Shown here: positions 7,529 through 15,900 of the stretch, piece by piece
Layout: each line of letters begins with the position of its first letter
Numbering within the stretch: the stretch's first letter is position 1
Assembly: GCF_003550015.1 (NCBI RefSeq)
Contig: NZ_QXEV01000002.1
Span: 166,247-230,246, forward strand
Direction of reading: 5' to 3'
Origin: Anaeroplasma bactoclasticum
Lineage (GTDB): Bacteria > Bacillota_I > Bacilli_A > Acholeplasmatales > Anaeroplasmataceae
DNA: 64,000 nt
Position numbers and translations under genes: made by a program
The notes under the pieces: model-generated
The model's database searches: none
Told to the model about the DNA's origin: nothing
What the model saw: only the letters and a program-made list of their open reading frames with translations

Positions 7529-9955
7529 ATGGATAAATATGATTTATTTAATTTAACAGATAAGGGAATATCTTCTGCAGTAATTAATAATATTATTCTG
7601 TCTGGATTAGATTTATCTAATGTAGTAGATTTGGGCTTTGATGAATTTGTTCATCAAACAGGAATAAAAAAGGAAGATGTTTATAATAGCCTTTGTGAGC
7701 TATCAAAGGAAGAGCATGATGTTTATAACATATTTGCCCTAACTAGTGTTGGAGTATCCGATAAGGTATGTCAATCCTTAAAGAAAAAGGGAATTACTTC
7801 CCTATTTATGATAAGACTTTATCCTGAAATCCTATTAAAACAAAAATATAATCTAACGGAGGCAAATATTCGTAAGATTCAAGATGCAATCTTAACCATT
7901 AATGAGCCTTTTGATAAGCAAAAGGAAGAGATTAAGGCTTATTTAGAATCCTTATATAAGGATCAAGAATATATGACTCTTTTAAAAAAGAACATATTAA
8001 AGAATTTAGGCGAAGACTATATTATGGAGGATGAGCTTGAAATCAAGCTTGAGGAATGCTACCGCTATGGCTATTTAATGGATAAGGCTTTAGAGGAGCT
8101 ATCTAATTTAGAATTTATTGAAAATTCTTTATTTGGTATAAAGAAGCTTCAAGCAAATCTAAAGGAATTTATGTTTAGCCTATCGGATGATAAGAACTCT
8201 GGTTTATTAAAGGATTATTTAGAGGGCTTACCACTAGATAAGCTTGCCTTAGATTATGGTATTCAAAAGGATAAGATTAAAGGAACTCTATCCAAATATC
8301 CATTCCCAATTTTAAGTGAGGATGAATATTTAGATTTATATTATTCTTATCATTTAAATATTGATGAATTCTCTAAAATATTCCAGCTAGATAAATCTGT
8401 ATTCCGCTATCTAGAATTAAAGGCTTCTAAGCCTATGGGTAAAAGAAATATTTTAGAAATGCTAGAAGATGAAAGAGTAAGCTCTGATGTTCGAGTAAAT
8501 ATTCAGAATACATTAGGAAAATATGCCAAAATTCATGGTATTAGTGTTTTAAAAACACCACAGGATGTATTAGATATTTATGCTAGATTTGATTTAAAGG
8601 ATACCTTATCAGAAAAAGATATTTATGATGATTTTAAAAAGTATTGGTTTAATTTATTTCATGAGGAATTAGCTGTAAGTGAGAAGCAGTTTATTCAAAT
8701 ACTTGATGCATCAAAACAAATACTTGAGGGAAAGAATGGATTCAGATATTATAATTCCTTAGTTATTGATTCAGGATTCTATCATTCCTTATCCCTAGCT
8801 CAATATGTAGATATTGAAATATCAGCTAAGGTTATTTTTGATGCAAATATTTCTTTAATGGAAGCATATGATATTAAAGATGAATATGAATTATATTTCA
8901 TCTTAAAGAAGACTGCAAAGAAGTTTGATATTGAATTCATTAGAAAGCCTATTATTGTCTTTGGTGCAGGAAATAGAAATAATCAAATTAAATCTATTTT
9001 ATTTGAATTATCTCCTGTATCTATGGCGGAATTTACTAAGGCTTATTCTAAGGTATTTGGTGTTAATGAAAAATCCTTCTCTAACTATGCTGCAAAGCAG
9101 TTTAGCCCATATTATTCGAATGCGACATTTACAGTTACAACACCAAAATTAAGAGATGAAATCTTAAATATGTATAAGGAATTATTAAAAGAAGATTTCT
9201 ATTTCATCTCTGATATTGGTCCTTTAGCGAATAAGGCTGGTATTCCATTCCAGGAATATTATATTAATAAACAAACCTTAAATGCTTTAGGATACCAAGA
9301 TGGAGTAAGATGTATTTATAAGGATAAATATTTATCCTTAGAGGATTATGTTAATACATTATTTACAGATGATTTATTCTTAAAGAGAATGGATCCAAAG
9401 CTTATAAGCCTACCAGAATTCCAAGCAGGCTTAAAGGCAAGAGTGATGAATTATGAATATATTGAGGTAGAACCATCTCACTATGTATCTATCAAGAAAT
9501 TAAATGAAGAAGGAATTACTATTGATTTAATTAATGATTTTGTAGATACAGTTAAGAATTCTGTATATGAGGATGAGGTATTTACCATTACCTCATTAAA
9601 GAATAAGGGATTTACTCATCCAATATTAGAGCATAATTATTCGGACTTTTTCTATTCTAGCTTATTCTTACCATCTAAGGATGTAATATATCAAAGATGC
9701 TATAGCGCAGATTCTGTTATATTAAAGATAAGAGTACAAAAGGAAGAAACAGGTATTTGTTCTTTAATTGAACAAATTGTTGAATCTAAATATTATATGT
9801 ATTTACCAGATATTGTAAGAGATTTACAAATGGTATATGGTATTAATTTAAGTGAAACACAAACAAAGCTTTACATATCTTTAACAGATATTTATTGTAA
9901 TCCAGATACAATGCTATATTATTTGAATTACGAAACCTATAAACGTATGAGATAG
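7529..9955 (+). CDS. Uncharacterised 808-residue protein with helix-hairpin-helix-like N-terminus
   Basis: I do not recognise a named family. Residues 1-130 contain two similar short helical units (around ISSAVINNIILSGL and VSDKVCQSLKKKGI) that resemble helix-hairpin-helix or RNA polymerase alpha-CTD-like DNA-binding modules. The segment LPLDKLALDYGIQKDKIKG (about 235-255) reads like a helix-turn-helix. The rest is soluble and charged, with no signal peptide or membrane segment. The start is ATG 7529, seven bases after AGGGGGTG; the TTG at 7505 lies inside the preceding gene. A terminator follows immediately. Confidence 0.7.
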   Translation: MDKYDLFNLTDKGISSAVINNIILSGLDLSNVVDLGFDEFVHQTGIKKEDVYNSLCELSKEEHDVYNIFALTSVGVSDKVCQSLKKKGITSLFMIRLYPEILLKQKYNLTEANIRKIQDAILTINEPFDKQKEEIKAYLESLYKDQEYMTLLKKNILKNLGEDYIMEDELEIKLEECYRYGYLMDKALEELSNLEFIENSLFGIKKLQANLKEFMFSLSDDKNSGLLKDYLEGLPLDKLALDYGIQKDKIKGTLSKYPFPILSEDEYLDLYYSYHLNIDEFSKIFQLDKSVFRYLELKASKPMGKRNILEMLEDERVSSDVRVNIQNTLGKYAKIHGISVLKTPQDVLDIYARFDLKDTLSEKDIYDDFKKYWFNLFHEELAVSEKQFIQILDASKQILEGKNGFRYYNSLVIDSGFYHSLSLAQYVDIEISAKVIFDANISLMEAYDIKDEYELYFILKKTAKKFDIEFIRKPIIVFGAGNRNNQIKSILFELSPVSMAEFTKAYSKVFGVNEKSFSNYAAKQFSPYYSNATFTVTTPKLRDEILNMYKELLKEDFYFISDIGPLANKAGIPFQEYYINKQTLNALGYQDGVRCIYKDKYLSLEDYVNTLFTDDLFLKRMDPKLISLPEFQAGLKARVMNYEYIEVEPSHYVSIKKLNEEGITIDLINDFVDTVKNSVYEDEVFTITSLKNKGFTHPILEHNYSDFFYSSLFLPSKDVIYQRCYSADSVILKIRVQKEETGICSLIEQIVESKYYMYLPDIVRDLQMVYGINLSETQTKLYISLTDIYCNPDTMLYYLNYETYKRMR

Positions 9956-9976
9956 CCAACATTAGTTGGCTTTTTC
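9955..9976 (+). terminator. Intrinsic terminator
   Basis: GCCAAC-ATTA-GTTGGC followed by TTTTTC, directly at the stop of the 808-residue protein gene. Confidence 0.88.
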
Positions 9977-10042
9977 TATTTTATTATCGAGACTACGGTA
10001 AAGATATTAAATTGAAGTATCTTTTTTTAAATGTTTTATATA

Positions 10043-10105
10043 AACTTGTTGGTGACATGTGTCACTTAAATAATTATTGAACTTGTTGGTGACATGTGTT
10101 ACAAT
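10043..10105 (+). promoter_or_regulatory. Promoter with tandem 20-bp operator repeats of the HTH-DUF3990 gene
   Basis: AACTTGTTGGTGACATGTGT occurs twice, at 10043-10062 and 10080-10099, 37 bases apart. Each contains GTGACA..TGT(C/T)AC dyad symmetry; copy 1 is the more perfect. A sigma-A promoter, TTGAAC (10077-10082), 17 bases, TACAAT (10100-10105), has copy 2 filling its spacer. The encoded protein has an XRE-type HTH, so negative autoregulation is the natural reading (inference). Confidence 0.8.
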
Positions 10106-10129
10106 GTAGTTGAAAGAGAGTGATGTTTT

Positions 10130-10981
10130 ATGAATTATAAGATTAATGATGATTTGAAACTTGTTCGAGAAATGATTAATATGTCTCAAGAAGAAATGGC
10201 AAATAATATAGGGGTTCAAAAAAGAACTATTATAAGAATAGAGCGTGGAGAAAACTATCCTTCAGAAGACACTTTAGAAAAGTTTTATAATTTTACTTAT
10301 AAAAAAGGAATAAAACTGAATAGTATAAAAGAAATGTTCTACAAAGAAGAAAACCCTAGTTTTAAGATTATATTTCATGGAGCTAGAAATACAATAGAAG
10401 GAAATATTTCTCCTTTTTATGGTAGAGAAAACAATGATTTTGGGAAGGGCTTTTATTGCGGTGAAACAAGCGAACAGGCATCATCTTTTATTTCAAGATT
10501 TCCTAATTCATCTATTTATATGATTAAATTTAATGGTACAGGTTTAAAAAAAGTTGATTTTGATGTTAATCAAGAATGGATGCTAGCTATTGCCTATTAT
10601 CGCGGTACTCTTAATGAATATGAAAATCATCCAATTATAAAAAAAATAGTTGATAAAGTTAAAAATGCCGATTACATCTATGCTCCAATAGCTGATAATA
10701 GAATGTATCGTATAATTGAGCAATTTATTGATGGATATATTACCGATGAGCAATGTAAGCATTGTTTGGCTGCTACAAATCTTGGTAAACAGTTTGTTTT
10801 TTTAACCGAGAAGGCAACTTCCAATCTAGAAATAATTGAAAGATGCTATCTTTCTGCATCTGAAAGGGACTATTATCACCAAATAAAACAAGCTGATATT
10901 AACGATTCTGATAATAAAGTAAAATTATCAATGATTAAATATAAAAATCAAGGAAAATATATTGAGGAGATACTAGGATGA
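10130..10981 (+). CDS. HTH (XRE) - DUF3990 protein, putative ADP-ribosyltransferase-like toxin
   Basis: Residues 5-60 form an XRE-type helix-turn-helix (MSQEEMANNIGVQKRTIIRIE). Residues 78-240 are a DUF3990 domain: FHGARNT near 80 and DFGKGFYCGE near 104 are its hallmarks. DUF3990 is predicted to share the ADP-ribosyltransferase fold and is often found in toxin-antitoxin-like pairs. It overlaps the next gene by 4 bases (ATGA), so the two are translationally coupled. The HTH fused directly to the putative toxin, with twin operators upstream, suggests the protein controls its own transcription. Toxin activity is inferred, not shown. Confidence 0.82.
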   Translation: MNYKINDDLKLVREMINMSQEEMANNIGVQKRTIIRIERGENYPSEDTLEKFYNFTYKKGIKLNSIKEMFYKEENPSFKIIFHGARNTIEGNISPFYGRENNDFGKGFYCGETSEQASSFISRFPNSSIYMIKFNGTGLKKVDFDVNQEWMLAIAYYRGTLNEYENHPIIKKIVDKVKNADYIYAPIADNRMYRIIEQFIDGYITDEQCKHCLAATNLGKQFVFLTEKATSNLEIIERCYLSASERDYYHQIKQADINDSDNKVKLSMIKYKNQGKYIEEILG

Positions 10982-12021
10982 AAACTATAGATAAAGAAGG
11001 AAAAAGGCTATGTGATATTCAAGCGGATTTATTTGAAAAATCCGTTTCTGTTTTAGATATGAGTTCTGAGGTTTTCGTTCGAAGATTCATGAACTCAAAA
11101 ATCGCTATTGAATTGGATAACAAAGCTTTTTTAGATGACAGCAAGACAATTAATAATATTTTTGAAGAATTAGACTTGCAATATGGTAAGACTACATATG
11201 GTTCTTTAAAGTATAATAAGGATATAATGTATTGGGTTGGTTATTTGTATAGATACTTTTGTTATACATATAATTTATCTTCAAAACAGGCGTATAAATA
11301 TTTGCCTTTAAAATATGTTGCTTCTACATTTATTTCATATCATTCCCTAGATGTTTCACAAGCTATTGAAAGATTGCTTGAAGCTAGAAATATTTCTTAT
11401 AAAGAAGAAGACATTTTAAGAAAAGGTGTGGATATTCTTAGAGTAATAAGAAATGTTGAAGATCCTTATGTGAAATTCCCTGTTTTAGGAAATGAAAGAT
11501 TCTTGCTAAGAAAAGTTGAAGATAGTGATGTGAAAGATTTATTGAATGTTTATTCTGATAAAAAGGCGGTTAAATATTTCAATAGTGATAATTGTAATGG
11601 TGATGATTTCCATTACACAACAATTAAACGCATGAAAGAAGCTATAAGATTTTGGAATTATTCATATGAAAATGGTTTTTTTGTAAGATGGGCGATAGTT
11701 GATAAAGCAAATGGGATTGTTGTCGGTACTCTAGAGCAATTTCATCGAGATTCCAATGATTACTTTAATAATTGTTCTTTATTAAGGCTTGATTTAAAAA
11801 GTGAATACGAAAAGAAAAATATCATTATTAATATTTTAAAATTAGTTATTCCATCCTCTTTTAATTTGTTTAATTGCGAGAGGATTATAACAAAATCTTT
11901 TGATGATGATGTTGAAAGAGAAAATGCTCTTTATGAATTAGGCTTTAAGAATCCAAATAAACATCTTATAGGTCATAATGGAGAAAGTTATTATAATTAC
12001 TACGAGTTATTTAAAAAATAA
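10978..12021 (+). CDS. Antitoxin-like N-terminal domain fused to GNAT acetyltransferase
   Basis: The first 165 or so residues match the small protein commonly paired with DUF3990 genes; recognisable stretches are MYWVGYLYRYFCYTY and SYHSLDVSQAIERLLEA. Residues about 170-347 form a RimJ/RimL-like GNAT acetyltransferase domain, starting at GNERFLLRKVEDSDV, with the conserved central strand WAIVDKANGIVVGT. It overlaps the DUF3990 gene by 4 bases. Usual partners lack the acetyltransferase part, so this looks like a gain-of-domain fusion. The GNAT substrate is unknown. Confidence 0.68.
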   Translation: MKTIDKEGKRLCDIQADLFEKSVSVLDMSSEVFVRRFMNSKIAIELDNKAFLDDSKTINNIFEELDLQYGKTTYGSLKYNKDIMYWVGYLYRYFCYTYNLSSKQAYKYLPLKYVASTFISYHSLDVSQAIERLLEARNISYKEEDILRKGVDILRVIRNVEDPYVKFPVLGNERFLLRKVEDSDVKDLLNVYSDKKAVKYFNSDNCNGDDFHYTTIKRMKEAIRFWNYSYENGFFVRWAIVDKANGIVVGTLEQFHRDSNDYFNNCSLLRLDLKSEYEKKNIIINILKLVIPSSFNLFNCERIITKSFDDDVERENALYELGFKNPNKHLIGHNGESYYNYYELFKK

Positions 12022-12110
12022 TCTTCTTTTTTTCTAAAAAAGTGTGGTTGACATCATGATAGAAACTTAAGACATTTTCTTTATAAAATAAAGAAATAAA
12101 ATATATGTAT

Positions 12111-12163
12111 ATGTGAAATCACATATTTTCACATTGCACATATCTTAAATTTTATAGTATACT
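12111..12163 (+). promoter_or_regulatory. Promoter with palindromic operator for the membrane protein gene
   Basis: TTGCAC (12134-12139), 18 bases, TATACT (12158-12163). An inverted repeat ATGTGAAA (12111-12118) / TTTTCACAT (12126-12134) abuts and overlaps the -35 element, a common place for a repressor or activator. No dedicated regulator is adjacent. Confidence 0.6.
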
Positions 12164-12191
12164 TTATATTAAACGAGGAGACTTATTTTAT

Positions 12192-12779
12192 ATGAAAAAT
12201 TTAATTGATAAGAACAACCTAGTTGTTGCGATATCTCATATGATTGCAGGCATTGTAATAATGGTAGGTAGTATTAATCTAGTTATTGCAAATCATTACT
12301 TAGAAATTGCAGTAGCTACATTTGGCTTTTTAATTATAGTACTTGGAGTATTTGTTTTATTTAAGTGCGATAATTTTGTTAAATTTGGAATGCCTATATT
12401 ATATTTAGCTATTGGTATTTTGTATTTAATTGGTTTAATACTAGATGCAACAAAGGGATATTTTACATTCGGCTTTGTAACAGAAATCATTACTATGATT
12501 TTGTTTATTGCATTTAGTGTTGTAACTATATTAAAGAATGTTTTAGGAATGAAAAATATTTGGATTCATTTTACGGAAGTAGTATTATCCTTCCTAATGG
12601 CATCAACAATATTCTTTACATTATTTAGTGATGCATTCTTTGGATATAGATTTACTAAAATGAATCAAACAGTCGCATTACAAATTTTCTATTTATTACT
12701 TATCTTTGGTGGATATACAATACTTGCAATTTCAACATCCTTATATCCAATTGAAGAAGAAAAGAAAAAATCAAAATAA
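12192..12779 (+). CDS. Hypothetical multi-pass membrane protein
   Basis: A 195-residue protein made almost entirely of hydrophobic helices; I count about six membrane segments, with a lysine-rich cytoplasmic tail (EEEKKKSK). It resembles HdeD/DUF308-like membrane proteins in length and pattern, but no diagnostic motif is visible. It has its own promoter and terminator, so it is a single-gene unit. Start ATG follows GAGGAG. Confidence 0.62.
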   Translation: MKNLIDKNNLVVAISHMIAGIVIMVGSINLVIANHYLEIAVATFGFLIIVLGVFVLFKCDNFVKFGMPILYLAIGILYLIGLILDATKGYFTFGFVTEIITMILFIAFSVVTILKNVLGMKNIWIHFTEVVLSFLMASTIFFTLFSDAFFGYRFTKMNQTVALQIFYLLLIFGGYTILAISTSLYPIEEEKKKSK

Positions 12780-12781
12780 TT

Positions 12782-12804
12782 CCACCTTTAAGGTGGGGTT
12801 TTCT
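12782..12804 (+). terminator. Intrinsic terminator
   Basis: CCACCTT / AAGGTGG hairpin followed by GGTTTTCTTTC. A second weaker AAAACTAC / GTAGTTTT dyad lies downstream at about 12814-12845. Confidence 0.78.
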
Positions 12805-12889
12805 TTCTTATTAAAACTACACTTTTTTATAAATTAGTAGTTTTATTTAAAGAAAATTAGAAATGATAAATTATTATAATTTATCCACT

Positions 12890-12918
12890 TTGTCCAAATA
12901 GATTATCTATGGTATAAT
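12890..12918 (+). promoter_or_regulatory. Sigma-A promoter of the helicase gene
   Basis: TTGTCC (12890-12895), 17 bases, TATAAT (12913-12918), 33 bases upstream of the start codon. Confidence 0.65.
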
Positions 12919-12951
12919 AAAATATATATGTGTGTATACTGAGGTGTTACT

Positions 12952-15900
12952 ATGACTAGAAAAGAACTGGAAGACCGCTTAGCTGCGGTAACCAACCAGC
13001 TGTTAGATTTAGGTAAGAGAAACAGACTACTAAATTATACAGATAAGGGTTTGAAAACACTGGCAATTTTAAATAAGAATGTAGAAGAAGTATTCCGTGG
13101 TGTAAAGCAGTATAGGGATTATACGTTCTTCCCAACAGATGAGAAGCTTTTAGAGGTTTCTAATAATCCAGAGCAGGAATTATTAAAGCCTGGTATGGAT
13201 TTATTAAATCTTGAGGATGATATTGTTTATGAATCTGTAAGAAAGCTTCAGGAGAATAAGGATGAGCTTATTTGTTATAAGCAGCAGCATGGCCTTTTAA
13301 AAGCTTTAAAGGCTTTAAAAAAGGAATTTACATTCTCTATTGTTGAAAAGGGTATGAACTCCTTATATTTATCTGTATGCTTCTTACATTATAAGGAAGA
13401 GGATATAGAGTATAAGGCTCCTCTTTTATTAATTCCAGTAGAAATTAATAATGATTCTGGCGCTTTTATTATTCGTCAGTACGAGGATGAAATTATTTTA
13501 AATCCAACCCTAAGATATTATTTTACATCCGTTTTTAATACGGACTTAATTCCATATAATAATGAAGCCTTAAGTACATATTTAGAGAAGGCTAGAGCAG
13601 CCTTACCTGAAGGAGTAATACTAGAAGAGGGTCTATCCTTAGGTATTTATTCCTTCTATAAGATGAATATGTATAATGACTTAATTTATAATCGTGATTT
13701 CGTTTTGGAAAATTCCAATATTCGTGCACTACTTGGTGAAGAGCATGGTTCATGGGATGCAAACTTCAATGAACCATTATACCCAGTAGTTAACTGTGAC
13801 TCCTCACAGTTAAAAGCAATCCAATATGCAGCCAACGGTAAATCCTTCTGTTTACAAGGACCTCCGGGGTCTGGTAAGAGCCAAACCATTACGAATATGA
13901 TTTCCTCTATGCTTGGTGTTGGAAAGAAGATATTATTCGTATCGGAAAAGATCGCAGCATTAAATGTCGTATATGAAAACCTAAGAAGAGTAAGATTATC
14001 AGAATTCGCTTTAGAGCTTCATTCGAATAAAGCAAATAAAAAGGAATTCATTGAAAATATGTACCGTACGGCTACTCTTCCAAGATATGATATTGAGCTT
14101 AAAACAAGATTTTTAGGTACAAAATATGAATATTTTAGAAATAACTTACATAATTATGAGAGCTACTTACATGAAATAATTCCTTCTTTAGGTGTTTCTT
14201 TATTTGATTTATATTCTATATATCTAGATACTAAGAGTGAACCAGTGCCATATGAATTAAAATTCATGGATACATTTAATTTAATGGATATGGATAGAAT
14301 CTCTAAAACTTTAAGAGATTATGCTGGATATTCTAAAATTATTGGATTTAGTGATTATAGAGAATCTCCATTATATGGCTTAAATCAAATCTCTGAAGAA
14401 TATATTAAATCAGGCTTAAGAGCTGATATTGAAGCTTCCTTAGATTTATTAAAGAAAATCGAAGGAGTGCGTAAGGAATTACATGCGATAGGGCTTGATG
14501 CATCGAATATCATCGATGCGATGAAGTCTTTAGAGGTTGCAGATAAGATTGTTCAGATTAAGCAATATAAGCCTATTTATATGTTTAAAAAGAATCGTTT
14601 ATTAATCAATGATATGATTAAGAAATACTTATCTTATTCTAAAGAGATTAAAACCGATATTTTAAATGTTTATAAAGAAGAGGTGTTAACCCTAGATTTA
14701 GCTAAGATTCGTCAGGATTATGCAAGAATGATGAAGGAAACTAAGGGTATCTTTAAATCTCAAACAAAGGAATTTAAGGAACTAGATTCTAAGGTACAAT
14801 CCTATAGAGTTGCTAAAGCCAAGCCTGAGGTTGTAGTAGAGGAATTAAATGACTTAGCTAAGCTTAAGGCTTATAAGGCTCAAGCCGATAATGCAGCTAT
14901 AAGCATTAATAAGGCTTTAGGTAGTGATGCAATTACTAATTTAAGACAAATATTATTAGATATTAAGGTTGTTGATCAATTACCAGATATGTCTATATCT
15001 ACTCAAGCATTTAATAATTTAAAGGCTGCTTGGGAGAATTGTGATTTATACTTTTCTGAACAACAAGCAGAATATAAGAATTTATTGAATTTATCTCGTA
15101 TATTTAAGATTAAGCAATTTAATATTACAAGCTGTACAATTAAAGAGGCTTATGATAGAGTAGCTGAGGTAAATCAAGAAAGAAATCATATTTCTAATTA
15201 TAGAAGAACTCTAGAGATTATTGATGAGCTTAAGGAAAAGAATGCAGAAGAATTCTTATATTATTATCTAGATAATAATTATAATCTAGATGAAATCTCT
15301 CAAAGATTTAAAAAGACTTTCTTAAAGAATAAGATTGATGCAGTTCACCATAGTGGTGATTTCTTACAGAACTTTGAAGCAGAAAGTGTTGATGAAATCA
15401 TTGAAGGCTTCCGTGATTTAGATGAAAAGACATTAACAATTAATAGAGATATCATTATTGCGAAAAACAGCCAAAAGCGCCAAAATGGTATGGCTGTTGA
15501 AGGATCTATGTTTAAGCTACTTGAGCGTGAGCATGAAAAGAAGACAAGACAAAAGCCAATAAGACAGCTACTTGAACAAATCTTTGAGCTTGCCTTAGAA
15601 ATTAAGCCAGTATTCTTAATGTCTCCTTTATCTGTTTCTACATATTTAGCCAATAAGCCAAATATGTTTGACTGTGTCATCTTTGATGAGGCAAGTCAAA
15701 TATTTGCCTGTGATGCCTTAGGCTCTATTTATAGAGGTAAGCAGTGTATCATCATTGGTGATGATAAGCAAATGCCACCATCGAATTTCTTCATGGCTCA
15801 GTTAGATGATAATTCTGGTACAGATGAGGAATTAGAATATGATATGGAATCTATTTTGGATAAGGCCATGGCAACATTTGAAACAATTGCGTTAAAGTGG

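Noticed and set aside
15345..15680. 111-codon antisense ORF opposite the helicase
   Set aside because: It lies wholly inside an essential-looking helicase motif region and has no initiation signal.
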